DNA from: Gemmatimonadales bacterium UBA4456
GTDB lineage: Bacteria; Gemmatimonadota; Gemmatimonadetes; Longimicrobiales; Gaopeijiaceae
Length of the DNA stretch: 64,000 nt
Assembly: GCA_002390225.1 (NCBI GenBank)
Contig: DGOW01000082.1
Location: 62,001 to 126,000, forward strand
Reading direction: 5' to 3'
In this document: positions 15,758 to 25,031 of the stretch, piece by piece
Position numbering within the stretch: position 1 is the stretch's first letter
How the letters are laid out: each line of letters opens with the position of its first letter
The notes under the pieces: generated by a model
What the model was told of the DNA's origin: nothing
What the model saw: the letters and a program-made list of their open reading frames with translations, nothing else
Database searches by the model: none
Made by a program: the position numbers and the translations under genes

Positions 15758-16681
15758 TCAGAGGATCCAGCCGTACGTGTTCCAAAGGGTCTCGGCGATG
15801 GCTTCAGGAGGTGCCACCGTCAGGGCAACGGATTTTCCCGTGACAAAGCTGAAGTCGCGGTTCAGATCCGGATCAGACGGGTCGGAGACAGCCAAGATCA
15901 GATACCGACTGCCCTGAGCCACAGGCACTGCGTGGTACCGTCGCAAGAGAGAGTCAGGTATGTCCGGCATGCGTAAGATGTCGAGAGACTTGAGCTCTAT
16001 GGTCTTCAGACAGAATTGACGCGCAACCGCCTCAGCGATCTCACTGGAGGACACGCGGCACCACTCACGAGCGGCAGTCCAGATTTCATCGGAATCCATC
16101 TCCGAGGTGAGGGACAGATCGTTGGCCCGAGGTACGCCCGCATGGCTCAAGGCCGCGGTCATCCAGTGGGTCGACTTTTTTGACCGAGCCGCTGGCTCAG
16201 GGCGTGACTCATCGGTCACGTCTCGCACCGTTTGACCTTCTGCGATTGAGAGTTCCTTGAACCCGAGCAAGCGAGAGGGGGCCTGAGGCTGTTCCGGCTG
16301 AACCTCGAAAACCGGCGGTTCTTCACTGGGAACCGACAGGTTGGCGGCTGCAGGTTCGGTCACGGCCTCACGGATCTGACCTTCAGGGCTTACTGGACCT
16401 GAGGCCAGCGGAGCATCAGTCGACTCGTCCTCAGCCGTCTCGAGAAGGACCGCCACTGGAACTGCGCTGCCAGATACCGGAGAACCCTGGCGAATCAATT
16501 CGTCTCGCACTTCGGGTGCGCGAAACGCGCGCGCGGACGGCTTTTTGTGACCGGAAGCCACCAGACGTGCCTCGGAGAACTTCAACCAACCCGTGCGGTC
16601 GTAGATCGCTTGTCTCCTGCGCCGCTTCGTGATCCGGACGGGAAGAAGAACATCAAGAAGCTTGTCGAACGACGTCTTCAA
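15758..16681 (-). CDS. Stand-alone MshEN / T2SSE N-terminal domain protein
   Basis: 307 residues. The C-terminal ~110 residues (EIAEAVARQFCLKTIELKSL through to VTGKSVALTVAPPEAI) match the N-terminal domain of type II secretion / type IV pilus ATPases (PF05157), which in MshE and relatives binds cyclic di-GMP. No ATPase domain follows: the protein ends about 15 residues after the domain. The N-terminal half has a basic stretch (RITKRRRRQ) and a long low-complexity Pro/Glu-rich linker (about 60-160), suggesting a tethered regulatory or adaptor role. No pilus or secretion genes are nearby. Confidence 0.7.
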   Translation of the reverse strand: MKTSFDKLLDVLLPVRITKRRRRQAIYDRTGWLKFSEARLVASGHKKPSARAFRAPEVRDELIRQGSPVSGSAVPVAVLLETAEDESTDAPLASGPVSPEGQIREAVTEPAAANLSVPSEEPPVFEVQPEQPQAPSRLLGFKELSIAEGQTVRDVTDESRPEPAARSKKSTHWMTAALSHAGVPRANDLSLTSEMDSDEIWTAAREWCRVSSSEIAEAVARQFCLKTIELKSLDILRMPDIPDSLLRRYHAVPVAQGSRYLILAVSDPSDPDLNRDFSFVTGKSVALTVAPPEAIAETLWNTYGWIL

Positions 16682-16845
16682 CGGGCACGCGTCAGAAGTT
16701 GGAGAGGCAGGAGCCGCTGAGGGTGGCGTGGGAGCGCTCTATTGTCTACCCCTGCTGCGATGGGATCATTCAGCACACCCACGGTGGGCCGGATCTTCAA
16801 GCGCCTCGCAGGTTTTGGTGGTCTTTCGATCGGGCGGCGCCTGGA

Positions 16846-17055
16846 TCAGCTACCCTGCGTGTCTTCACCGAGGTATGTGCGCTGCTCCGGGTCGACCGCA
16901 ACGCGGAGTTCGACGAGGTCAACGTCCGAGGCGATTTCCGCCGGAATCTCGTCCGCAACTTGGCGAAGTGCATCGGCCGCGTGGTCCGCCGAGACACTTA
17001 GCGTGTGGTACCGCTGAAATCGTCCGCCATAGCGGAGGGTCACCTGGTAGTTCAT
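16846..17055 (-). CDS. Small protein of unknown function (69 aa)
   Basis: I start it at the ATG at 17055, where the sequence becomes ordered (MNYQVTLRYGGRFQRYHTL); upstream in-frame residues look like non-coding. Two beta-strands followed by a helix (ADHAADALRQVADEI) and a final strand (VDLVELRVAVD) suggest a small alpha/beta fold. I do not recognise the family. It is divergent from waaA, with only 33 bases between the starts, and upstream of the MshEN protein in the same direction, so it may share a transcript with it. Confidence 0.5.
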   Translation of the reverse strand: MNYQVTLRYGGRFQRYHTLSVSADHAADALRQVADEIPAEIASDVDLVELRVAVDPEQRTYLGEDTQGS

Positions 17056-17088
17056 GGTGGAATCTACCGAGCACAGGGGCATCGCCCT

Positions 17089-18447
17089 ATGCTCCGTGTA
17101 TGCTTCTCGCCCCACTCTGACGTTGGTCTTCGCTTGACCCTTCTTTATCGGATTGCCTGGGGCCTGGTGCGCCTCGCGTCTCCACTTTTCGCTTTTGGAG
17201 GCTCCAAGCTGGCCCGAGGCATGACGGGCCGTCGGGGCGCTCGGGACCTGCTGGTGTTATGGGGTGAACATGTGCGCGATCCCTGTCGGCCCGTGGTCTG
17301 GTTTCACGCGCCGAGTGCGGGAGAGGGCCTCCAGGCAAAGGCTGTGATTGAAGAGCTCCGTGCCAAACGGCCCGACGTCCAGGTGGTCTACACCTTTTTT
17401 TCGCCCTCCGCCGGTGAGTTCGCTGGTGGCATGGATGTGGACGTGGCGACATATCTACCGTGGGATTTGAGGGGTCCGCTCTCCGAGGTCCTGGAGGCCG
17501 TGACGCCCGACGCGGTGCTCTTCACCAAGACGGAGGTCTGGCCCACCCTCGTGGCTGAGGCGTATCGGCGCGGTATCCCGACGGGCATCGTCGCCGCAAC
17601 CGTGCCTGTGGGGGCGGGGCGCATGCGTCCGCTGGCGCGGAGGATCCTTGGGCCCGCGTGGAACGCGCTCTCGATCGCATGCGCGAACTCGGAGGCGGAT
17701 GCGGCTGCCCTGCGATCTCTCGGGGTCCGATCCGTGGTCCTCGAGGTGACGGGGGACCCTGGTATCGACTCGGCAGCGACACGCTTCGATGCACGGGACC
17801 GGGGGGCCTCTTGGCTGGCCCCGTTCCGGGTAGATCCGCGGCCGACACTCGTGGCTGGCTCGACGTGGGGGCCGGATGAAGACGTCTTGCTGCCGGCGTT
17901 GCTGACAGTTCGAGACGCTGTGGGGGATCTTCGTGTCGTGATCGCGCCTCACGAGCCGCGAGGCGAGGTGGTGCGGGCCCTGCTGCAGCGACTCGGTGCG
18001 GACGGCTGGAATGCGACGACTCTGCTGGAGTTCGAGCAGGGCGAGTCCGTTCAACGGCTGGATGTCGACCGGGGGCCCAACGCGATCGTGGTGGAGCGGG
18101 TGGGTGTTCTCGCTGAGCTGTATGAGGCAGCCTCCGTTTCGTTCGTGGGTGGAGGCTTCCACACCCGGGGCCTTCACTCTGTCCTCGAACCGGCTGCGGC
18201 CGGAAGCCCAATTGTGTTCGGCCCGCAGCACCAGAATGCACGAGCTGCCGCCGACTTGATCGCAGACGCTGGAGCGGAGGTCGCAGGGGACCCGCAGGCG
18301 CTGGCAGGTGTCCTCACCAAGTGGCTTTCCGATCGGTCTGCCGGCCAAGACGCGGGGGCGGCGGCGGCTCGGTATATTGACCGGCACCGTGGGGCGGCCG
18401 CCCGGTCTGCCGCTCTCCTCGACTCACTCCTCCAGATCACTCAATGA
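17089..18447 (+). CDS. waaA: 3-deoxy-D-manno-octulosonic-acid (KDO) transferase
   Basis: 452 residues from the ATG at 17089; the frame is open further upstream but lies over the divergent gene. The N-terminal membrane-anchor segment (LRLTLLYRIAWGLVRLASPLF) is followed by the GT30 glycosyltransferase domain with WFHAPSAGEGLQAKAVIEEL near residue 70, FTKTEVWPTL, the second-domain AGSTWGPDEDVLLPAL and the donor-site region FVGGGFHTRGLHSVLEPAAAG. It adds KDO to lipid A precursor at the inner-membrane cytoplasmic face, so the host makes lipopolysaccharide. Its TGA overlaps the ATG of the rhodanese gene by 4 bases (ATGA), indicating an operon. Confidence 0.93.
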   Translation: MLRVCFSPHSDVGLRLTLLYRIAWGLVRLASPLFAFGGSKLARGMTGRRGARDLLVLWGEHVRDPCRPVVWFHAPSAGEGLQAKAVIEELRAKRPDVQVVYTFFSPSAGEFAGGMDVDVATYLPWDLRGPLSEVLEAVTPDAVLFTKTEVWPTLVAEAYRRGIPTGIVAATVPVGAGRMRPLARRILGPAWNALSIACANSEADAAALRSLGVRSVVLEVTGDPGIDSAATRFDARDRGASWLAPFRVDPRPTLVAGSTWGPDEDVLLPALLTVRDAVGDLRVVIAPHEPRGEVVRALLQRLGADGWNATTLLEFEQGESVQRLDVDRGPNAIVVERVGVLAELYEAASVSFVGGGFHTRGLHSVLEPAAAGSPIVFGPQHQNARAAADLIADAGAEVAGDPQALAGVLTKWLSDRSAGQDAGAAAARYIDRHRGAAARSAALLDSLLQITQ

Positions 18448-18785
18448 ACCAACAGCCCGAAGTGCCGGAGATCACCCCGCTGGAGCTCAAGGAGCGTCTG
18501 GATGCCGGTGATGTTCTGCTGCTCGTAGACGTGCGGGAATACCACGAGGCTCAGATTGCAGACCTTCCTGAACACGATCAGCTCCGGATCCCCACGGGTG
18601 AGTTCCCTCAGCGTATCGACGAGGTCGCTCCAGACGCCGAGGTCGTCCTCTACTGCCGCAGCGGTGGTCGTAGCGCGTGGGCGACGGCGATCCTGATGCA
18701 GCGGGGATATGAACGCGTTCTGAACCTCAAGGGTGGGGTACTCGGCTGGCGTGCCGAAGTGGACCCGACGCTGCGCGCGTACTGA
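18444..18785 (+). CDS. Single-domain rhodanese
   Basis: 113 residues, one rhodanese domain with the active-site loop YCRSGGRS (Cys about residue 72) and the preceding LVDVREYHEAQIADLP. Such small GlpE/PspE-like proteins carry persulfide sulfur between thiols; the partner is not apparent. There is no signal peptide, so it is cytoplasmic. It is translated from an ATGA overlap with waaA and followed after 13 bases by the DUF4015 gene. Confidence 0.92.
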   Translation: MNQQPEVPEITPLELKERLDAGDVLLLVDVREYHEAQIADLPEHDQLRIPTGEFPQRIDEVAPDAEVVLYCRSGGRSAWATAILMQRGYERVLNLKGGVLGWRAEVDPTLRAY

Positions 18786-18798
18786 GGCAGTGACACCC

Positions 18799-20466
18799 AT
18801 GCTCTCGTGGCGCGCCCATGGCTGGATCAGGGTCCTTGGCATCGTGCTGCTCGCGTCTGCGTGCATGGGCGGTCCGGAGGAGGAAGAGGGTTGGCCTCTG
18901 TCCGAGATCGAGACGCCCGAATTGGCTCTGGTAACGTCTGAGCTTGACGTCGACGAGGGGGAGCCGGTTGAAGATGCCCTGGCTGGTGACGCATCTGCGT
19001 CGAGTGGCATGGTGGGCGAGGGTCTCAATGGAGAGGGCGGTATCGCCGCGACTTCCGATCCCGCCCCGGTAGTGCCGCAGGGTCCGGTCGCACGTCCGTA
19101 CCGTCTGCCCATGGGCATGTCCGCCACAGGACCGCTGGTTCAGCCGACAGTCCAGTCGAGCGAGGACTTCGAGGACGCCCGTTTCCCCCGGCCGGCCCAC
19201 ATTCGTGGTCTGTACATGAACGCGTGGGCTGCGGGATCTAACCGACGTTTGACCGAAATGCTCGAGATCGCTGCGGCTACGGAGGTCAATGCGCTCGTCA
19301 TCGATATCAAGGATGCGACCGGCTTCATCAGCCACGACACCAACCTTGAGTTGGCTAAGGAAATCGGGGCTGATGGCGAGATCCGCATTCGAGATCTGCC
19401 CGGGCTTCTGGTCCGTCTCCAAGAGGCGGGCATCTACCCCATCGCACGGATCGTGGTCGTCAAGGATCCGATCCTGGCTGCTGCCCGGCCTCAGACCGCG
19501 GTACAGGACACGGCTGGCGGCGTCTGGATCGACAGCAAGGACATCATCTGGCAGAACCTCTTCAATGAAGAGCTCTGGGCATACAACGTCGCGCTAGCGC
19601 GCGAGGTCGCCGAGATGGGTTTCCCGGAGGTGCAGTGGGACTACATCCGCTTCCCCGATGCGCCCGTGTCTGATTTGGAACGTGCAGTCTTCGTGGGTGG
19701 TGAGGATCGACTCCGTGTTGATGCTGTCCGAGGCTTCCTCAGCTACGCGCGAGAGGAGCTTGCGGACCTGCCGGTCCGGTCGACCGCCGACGTCTTCGGA
19801 GTTACCACGTCATTCAGACGTGACATCGGGATCGGACAGTTGTGGGAGACGTTCATCGACGTTGTCGATGTCGCGTTGCCGATGGTCTATCCGAGCCACT
19901 ACTGGGAAGGAAGCTTCGGCTACACCGAACCGAACGCATATCCGTATGAGATCGTCTACGCTGCACTGCGCGATGCACTGCGTCGCTCCGGTGCCGTAGA
20001 TGGCGCTGGGCTGACGCGCCCCTGGCTCCAGGACTTCAGTCTGGGGCAGCCGGCGTATGGTCCGGCGGAGGTCCGTGCTCAGATTCAGGCTACGTATGAC
20101 GTCGGGATCCAGGAGTGGATCCTCTGGAACCCGTCGTCACGGTACTCGGTGGCCGCGCTGGAGCCTGCCGAGGGCTTTGATCAAGAGCCCCTCGTGCGAG
20201 TCGCCGGCGTCATCAGTTCGACGTCTCGCCGCTACCAGGTGATGGATTCGGTGGCGACGTATGAGCTGGCGATGTTCGAGGCAGCCGAAGCAGCGGAGGC
20301 ATCCGCGGCGGAGAATGTCGAAGGTCTCGGCGAGGTCGAGGATGCCGCTACGACGATACCGGACGAATCCGGCGCAGACGCCGGTGATCTTCCGTCCGAC
20401 CGGATCCTGCCCGTTATGGACAGCGTCGCCCCGGTCGACACGACTTCAGGGCCGTCCGATCGCTGA
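18799..20466 (+). CDS. Putative glycoside hydrolase-like lipoprotein (DUF4015)
   Basis: 555 residues from the ATG at 18799, which gives a lipoprotein signal (VLGIVLLASAC); earlier in-frame codons overlap the rhodanese gene. After an acidic low-complexity region, residues about 130-450 match DUF4015 (PF13200), a TIM-barrel predicted to be a glycosidase: RGLYMNAWAAGS, LVIDIKDATGFI, VQWDYIRFPD and PMVYPSHYWEG carry the acidic residues expected at the active site. The tail is Ala/Glu/Asp-rich. Substrate unknown; the position after waaA hints at envelope polysaccharide. Ends 7 bases before the convergent ABC transporter gene. Confidence 0.82.
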   Translation: MLSWRAHGWIRVLGIVLLASACMGGPEEEEGWPLSEIETPELALVTSELDVDEGEPVEDALAGDASASSGMVGEGLNGEGGIAATSDPAPVVPQGPVARPYRLPMGMSATGPLVQPTVQSSEDFEDARFPRPAHIRGLYMNAWAAGSNRRLTEMLEIAAATEVNALVIDIKDATGFISHDTNLELAKEIGADGEIRIRDLPGLLVRLQEAGIYPIARIVVVKDPILAAARPQTAVQDTAGGVWIDSKDIIWQNLFNEELWAYNVALAREVAEMGFPEVQWDYIRFPDAPVSDLERAVFVGGEDRLRVDAVRGFLSYAREELADLPVRSTADVFGVTTSFRRDIGIGQLWETFIDVVDVALPMVYPSHYWEGSFGYTEPNAYPYEIVYAALRDALRRSGAVDGAGLTRPWLQDFSLGQPAYGPAEVRAQIQATYDVGIQEWILWNPSSRYSVAALEPAEGFDQEPLVRVAGVISSTSRRYQVMDSVATYELAMFEAAEAAEASAAENVEGLGEVEDAATTIPDESGADAGDLPSDRILPVMDSVAPVDTTSGPSDR

Positions 20467-20473
20467 CTTCTGT

Positions 20474-22270
20474 TCAGGCTGCCGCAAACTGCAGTTCGTG
20501 GAGCCTCGCGTAGAGGCCCCCATGGCTCAGTAGTTCCAGGTGGGTCCCTTCTTCCTCGACCTTCCCCCGGTGCATCACGATGATGCGGTCGGCGTTCTGA
20601 ATGGTCGACAGCCGGTGCGCGATTACAACTGACGTTCGGCCGGCAAGCAGCTCGTCCGTCGCGCGCTCGATCTTCGCCTCGATCTCCGAGTCCACCGAGC
20701 TGGTTGCCTCATCCAGCACAAGAATTTCAGGGTCGAAGGCCAGCGCCCTGGCGAAGCTGACAAGCTGCCGTTCTCCGACCGAAAGTGTCGATCCCCGTTC
20801 ACCAAGGGCCTGGTTGTACCCATCCGGGAGTCGTGCGATGAAGTCCGCCGCCCCGATTCGCTCGGCCGCAGCCGTGATCTGTTTCTGAGTGATGTCCGGA
20901 GCCCCCAGGCGAACGTTGTACGCGATGTCCTGACTGAACAGGAAGACGTCCTGGAGCACGAGGCCTACCCGCTCGCGAAGCTCGTCGAGTCGTACCGCGG
21001 TGATCGGGACGCCGTCGAGGAGAATTCGCCCTTCCTGTGCGTCGTAAAAGCGCATGAGGAGGTTGATCAGCGTGGTCTTACCGGCTCCCGTGTGGCCCAC
21101 GATGGCAACCTTCTCGCCGGGCGCGATCCTGAAACTCACGTCTCGAAGCACCCAATTCGGGTCACCCTCCTCCGTGTTTCCATACGCGAACGAGACGTCC
21201 TCGAAGACGATCTCACCGCGTCCGCTCTCAGGAAATGAGCGAGGTGAGTCCGGGTCCTCGATCGCAATGTCCTCGTCGAGGAGCTGGAACACCCGCTCGG
21301 AAGAAGCCATCGCAGCCTGCAGCACGTTGTACTTCTCCGACAGGTCCTGAATGGGGCGAAAGAAGCGTCGGGCGTACTGCAGGAACGCTGCGATCACGCC
21401 AACAGTGATCAATCCGTCGAGCATGCGAAGCCCGCCATACCAGAGGATTAGCGCCAGAGCGAGCGCCGTGAAGAACTGGATGACGGGAAAGAAGAGCGCG
21501 TAGTAGGTAATCGAGCGGAGATGAGCCTGCAGGTGATCCTCGTTCAGCTCTGCCAGACGTCCTGCGTCGGCCGCTTCTCGATTGAAGAGCTGTACGACGC
21601 GCACACCTGTTATGCGCTCCTGCAGGAAGGCGTTGATGCGCGCGATCCGGACCCGAATGTCCCGGTATGCGGTCCGGATACGGGATCGGAAGAGAAAGGC
21701 GGCCCAGAAGACGAACGGCAGAATGCTGAACGACACCAGAGCGAGCCGCCAGTTCATCGTCAGCATCGCCCCGATGATGAAGGCGAGTGTGAAGATGTCT
21801 CCGAAGACCGTCACGAGACCGGAGCTGAAGAGTGTGTTCAGTGTCTCGACGTCGTTCGTGATCCGGGTCATCAGACGCCCGATCGGATTCCGGTCGTAGA
21901 AGCGCAGATCGGCTTTCTGGAGCTTTTCGAAGATCTCCTTCCGGAGGTCGTACATGACCGATTGACCGAGCCATGTCGTCACAAGCGCGCGCGCGTACTC
22001 CAGTATGAATCCGCCGGTGATCGCCGCACCGTAGATCGCGATGAGCTGGATCAGCAATCCGCGATCGCGGGTGGGGATGGCCTCGTCGATGACTCGTTGG
22101 GTGACCCACGGCCCGATGATCGCCATCCACGACCCAAGCAGCAGCACCAGTAGCGCTCCGGCGACGTGCCACCGGTAGGGCTTCAGGTACTTCAGCAGCC
22201 GACGCATGAGGCGTGCATCGTACGCCTTTCCGAGCGCCTCTTCTTCCTGGAACGTGGTGCCGTCAGCCAT
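20474..22270 (-). CDS. MsbA-like ABC transporter, fused permease and ATPase
   Basis: 598 residues. An N-terminal type I exporter membrane domain with six segments (about 30-330) is followed by an ATPase domain with Walker A GHTGAGKTT, the signature LSVGERQL, Walker B ILVLDEATS and the switch HRLST. Related half-transporters work as homodimers and export lipids, lipid A or drugs. With a GT30 KDO transferase nearby, a lipid A flippase is possible, but many paralogues look alike. It lies 58 bases after hisIE in the same direction and may be read through from the his operon. Confidence 0.9.
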   Translation of the reverse strand: MADGTTFQEEEALGKAYDARLMRRLLKYLKPYRWHVAGALLVLLLGSWMAIIGPWVTQRVIDEAIPTRDRGLLIQLIAIYGAAITGGFILEYARALVTTWLGQSVMYDLRKEIFEKLQKADLRFYDRNPIGRLMTRITNDVETLNTLFSSGLVTVFGDIFTLAFIIGAMLTMNWRLALVSFSILPFVFWAAFLFRSRIRTAYRDIRVRIARINAFLQERITGVRVVQLFNREAADAGRLAELNEDHLQAHLRSITYYALFFPVIQFFTALALALILWYGGLRMLDGLITVGVIAAFLQYARRFFRPIQDLSEKYNVLQAAMASSERVFQLLDEDIAIEDPDSPRSFPESGRGEIVFEDVSFAYGNTEEGDPNWVLRDVSFRIAPGEKVAIVGHTGAGKTTLINLLMRFYDAQEGRILLDGVPITAVRLDELRERVGLVLQDVFLFSQDIAYNVRLGAPDITQKQITAAAERIGAADFIARLPDGYNQALGERGSTLSVGERQLVSFARALAFDPEILVLDEATSSVDSEIEAKIERATDELLAGRTSVVIAHRLSTIQNADRIIVMHRGKVEEEGTHLELLSHGGLYARLHELQFAAA

Positions 22271-22328
22271 GGTCAGGAGCTACCCGACCGGCTGGGTCGG
22301 GGTCCGGGGCTCCAGCAGCGTCAATCTG

Positions 22329-22991
22329 TCAGCCAGCTCTATCCTCCAGTGCCGAGAGGACCGCGTCCAGGCCGATGCCCTCGGCCCGCAGGGCGACGAG
22401 CGCGTGGTACAGGAGGTCGGCCACCTCTTCCGGAGCACGCTCCGCGTCACGGGTTGCGAGTGCAGCGACGAGTTCGGCGGTCTCTTCGCCCAGCTTCTTG
22501 AGTCGGAGATTCGCGTCATCGAGAAGCTTTACCGTATAGCTGCCCTCCGGTCGCTCTTTAGCTCGGGCAGCGAGGGTCGCGTCGAGTCGGGCGAGGGTTT
22601 GGGTAGACACCGAGGAATCGGTTGTGGCACCCTTCCCGAAGCACGTGTGCTCGCCCGTGTGACACGCGGGACCCGTCGGCTCGACGAGCGCGAGCAGGGT
22701 GTCCCCGTCGCAGTCGGCATGCAGGGACTGAAGCGCGAGGACGTTTCCGCTCGTCTCGCCCTTCTTCCATAGTGCCCCCCGAGTGCGTGACCAGAAGTGA
22801 GCAAAGCCGGTCTCGAGGGTCATGCAGACCGCTTCTCTGTTGGCCCAGGCGACCATCAGTACCGAACCCGAGACAGCATCCTGAGCGACCACGGGGATCA
22901 GGCCGTCTGATTTCTCAAAGTCGAGCGTAGCAAGGGCATCTTCTGACTGAATGCGGCGGTCTGTCATGCCCACTGACGGAAGTTCGGTCAT
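22329..22991 (-). CDS. hisIE: Bifunctional phosphoribosyl-AMP cyclohydrolase / phosphoribosyl-ATP pyrophosphatase
   Basis: 220 residues from the ATG at 22991, which overlaps the hisF stop by 4 bases (ATGA). HisI domain (about 20-125): FWSRTRGALWKKGETSGN and the zinc-binding ACHTGEHTCFG. HisE domain (about 130-220): KLGEETAELVAALATRD and EVADLLYHALVALRAEG. It performs steps 2 and 3 of histidine synthesis. It is the last his gene of the cluster. A further upstream in-frame extension falls inside hisF and is rejected. Confidence 0.95.
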   Translation of the reverse strand: MTELPSVGMTDRRIQSEDALATLDFEKSDGLIPVVAQDAVSGSVLMVAWANREAVCMTLETGFAHFWSRTRGALWKKGETSGNVLALQSLHADCDGDTLLALVEPTGPACHTGEHTCFGKGATTDSSVSTQTLARLDATLAARAKERPEGSYTVKLLDDANLRLKKLGEETAELVAALATRDAERAPEEVADLLYHALVALRAEGIGLDAVLSALEDRAG

Positions 22992-23770
22992 CCCTTGTTT
23001 GCCTCCATCATCTCTGATCCCCGGACTCTGATTCCCCAGTCGATCAGGGATGATTTCAGTTCTGTGACGGTCGTCAGTCCATCGTGTAGGATTCCCGCCA
23101 CCAGGGCTGCGGATGCATGCCCGCACGTGAACGCATCTCGGAGGTGGACCGCCTCGCCAGCCCCGCCGGAGGCGATGACCGGGACAGACACCCGGTTGGC
23201 GACGGCGGCGGTCAGATCGAGGTTATACCCGGTCCGCGCACCGTCCTGATCGATCGAGGTGAGCAGGATCTCGCCCGCCCCTCGCTCTACGCACTCCTCC
23301 GCCCACGCGACGGCATCGAGTTCGTTCGGTTTCGATCCCCCGTGCGTAAAACAGCGCCAGATGTCGTTGTCGCGGGCGGCGTCGATGCTCGCCACGACGC
23401 ACTGGCTTCCGAACCGTTCCGCGCCGATGGATAGCAACTCCGGATCACGAACCGCCGCGCTGTTCACGCTGATCTTGTCTGCTCCGGCGCGTAAGAGTGG
23501 TCCGATGTCATCCGCGGATCGCACGCCCCCCCCGACCGTGAGCGGAATGAACAGGGTCTCCGCGGTCCGACGCACGACATCGAGCAGGGTCCCACGGGAC
23601 TCACTGGACGCGGATACGTCCAGGTAGACGATCTCGTCAGCGCCTTCCGCTTCGTAACGCTGCGCGAGTTCGACAGGATCACCCACGTCGCGAAGGTTCT
23701 TGAACTGCGTCCCCTTCACCACGCGTCCGTCCTTCACGTCGAGGCACACGATCACTCTCGGCCGGAGCAT
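22988..23770 (-). CDS. hisF: Imidazole glycerol phosphate synthase, cyclase subunit
   Basis: 260-residue half-barrel pair. VIVCLDVKDGRVVKG with the catalytic Asp near residue 11, the phosphate motifs TVGGGVRS and ASGGAGEAVHL, and Asp in SIDQDGARTGYN are all in place. It uses ammonia from HisH to make IGP and AICAR. The start overlaps the hisB stop by one base (TGATG) and the end overlaps hisIE by 4. Confidence 0.96.
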   Translation of the reverse strand: MLRPRVIVCLDVKDGRVVKGTQFKNLRDVGDPVELAQRYEAEGADEIVYLDVSASSESRGTLLDVVRRTAETLFIPLTVGGGVRSADDIGPLLRAGADKISVNSAAVRDPELLSIGAERFGSQCVVASIDAARDNDIWRCFTHGGSKPNELDAVAWAEECVERGAGEILLTSIDQDGARTGYNLDLTAAVANRVSVPVIASGGAGEAVHLRDAFTCGHASAALVAGILHDGLTTVTELKSSLIDWGIRVRGSEMMEANKG

Positions 23771-24309
23771 CAGTCGAGTCGCTCCTGCTGAACCACACCT
23801 TTCGTGCTGAAGACGCCCTCGGCCGGAACGAGGGCCTGACGCAGCGCCATCCCGGTTGCCTTGATGGCTGCTTCTACTACGTGGTGGCGGTCCTCCCCAC
23901 GCATGACTTTGACGTGCAGGGTGGCGTCGAGGTTGTTGGCGAAGGAGTGCAGGAAGTGGGTGTAGAGCTTCGATGGGATCTTTCCCACGTAGTAGGGACG
24001 CCCGCCCACGTCGATCGCGGCCTGGACCAGGGCTTCGTCCATCGGGATGAGCGAGGAGCCAAAGCGTGCGATCCCATCAGGCAGTTCTTCCTTCAGCGCC
24101 TGTGCGAGGACGATGGCGACGTCCTCGACGAGATGATGTCGCAGGTCGCCGTTCGCCTCGATATCGATGTCGAGGCCCGAGTACCGCGCGAGGGTCTCGA
24201 CCATGTGCGCGAGGAAACGGTCGCCGATGACCACGTTGGACACGCCGGTTCCCAGGCGCACGTCAGCGACGATCGTGGTTTCCTTGGTCACACGTTCGAG
24301 CCTGCTCAT
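23770..24309 (-). CDS. hisB: Imidazoleglycerol-phosphate dehydratase, monofunctional, divergent
   Basis: 179 residues from the ATG at 24309; a long in-frame extension upstream lies in hisA and is rejected. Family landmarks: RHHLVEDVAI (the HHxxED metal site), IPMDEAL, GGRPYY, RHHVVEAAIKATG and FSTKGVV. The first metal motif is unusual: the common GxGFxDHMLxQ is DRFLAHMVET here, keeping the His but not the preceding Asp, and the Asp before HH is also missing. There is no phosphatase domain, so histidinol-phosphate phosphatase must be encoded elsewhere. The gene sits between hisA and hisF instead of the common position after hisC. Confidence 0.88.
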   Translation of the reverse strand: MSRLERVTKETTIVADVRLGTGVSNVVIGDRFLAHMVETLARYSGLDIDIEANGDLRHHLVEDVAIVLAQALKEELPDGIARFGSSLIPMDEALVQAAIDVGGRPYYVGKIPSKLYTHFLHSFANNLDATLHVKVMRGEDRHHVVEAAIKATGMALRQALVPAEGVFSTKGVVQQERLD

Positions 24310-24311
24310 AT

Positions 24312-25031
24312 CTACTCCTTGCCGCCGAAGCGACGGGCGAGTTCGTCGATGTCGATGCGGTCCGTGTAGATCGCCATGCCCAGGACTGCGCCGGCTGCAC
24401 CGGCGGAACCGAGCCACTCCATCTCCTCGAGTGTCGTGACGCCACCCGAGATGATCACCGGGTGCGGGCTTGCATCGATGATTCGGGCACAACCGCTTCG
24501 GCTGATGCCTTCGAGCCGCCCCTCGCGTCCCACGTCGGTGGAAAGGACGCTCACCAGGGGCAGATCAGCCAGTTCAGGCAGATACTCATCGACCCGCAGC
24601 GACGTGGCTTCCGTCCAGCCCTGTCTGAGAATGACCCCGTCGCGTGTGTCGAGGGCAATGGACATCCGGCCAGGGTAGGCGTGGGCCAATTCCGCAAACC
24701 AGTCAGGCTCGTCGAGCGCCCGGGTGCCGACGACTACCGTGTCGACTCCGGCGTCCATAAGAGTCATGGCTCGGTCATCGGAGCGAACGCCTCCACCGAC
24801 CTGTATCGTGGCGTCCGTCGAGCCGATCACGGCGCGTACCACGTCGAGGTTGTCCCCCGATCGGAGAGCAGCATCCAGGTCCACGACGTGCAGCGTTGAG
24901 AAACCGCGGTCAACCCAGTTTCGGGCTACCCCGGGCGCGTCCGGCAGAGAGACACGCTCCTCCTCCGGGCGGCCTCCAACGAGCTGAACACACCGGCCGG
25001 CTTTTACGTCCACGGCAGGGATCGCGATCAT
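24312..25031 (-). CDS. hisA: ProFAR isomerase
   Basis: 239-residue TIM barrel. IPAVDVKAGRCVQL carries the catalytic Asp near residue 8, VVDLDAAL and QVGGGVRSDD the first phosphate site, LSTDVGREG the second catalytic Asp and ISGGVTTLEE the second phosphate site. Converts ProFAR to PRFAR. Start ATG at 25031 overlaps the hisH stop by 4 bases; the hisB start follows two bases after its stop. Confidence 0.95.
   Translation of the reverse strand: MIAIPAVDVKAGRCVQLVGGRPEEERVSLPDAPGVARNWVDRGFSTLHVVDLDAALRSGDNLDVVRAVIGSTDATIQVGGGVRSDDRAMTLMDAGVDTVVVGTRALDEPDWFAELAHAYPGRMSIALDTRDGVILRQGWTEATSLRVDEYLPELADLPLVSVLSTDVGREGRLEGISRSGCARIIDASPHPVIISGGVTTLEEMEWLGSAGAAGAVLGMAIYTDRIDIDELARRFGGKE

Noticed and set aside
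16629..17120. Plus-strand open frames before waaA
   Set aside because: They run antisense to the 69-residue gene and give products with no recognisable pattern.
23770..24492. Longer HisB (240 residues) starting inside hisA
   Set aside because: The extra N-terminus is Arg/His-rich nonsense over hisA; the ATG at 24309 gives a normal HisB length. Similar extensions of hisH, hisIE and the small Tat subunit were dropped for the same reason.
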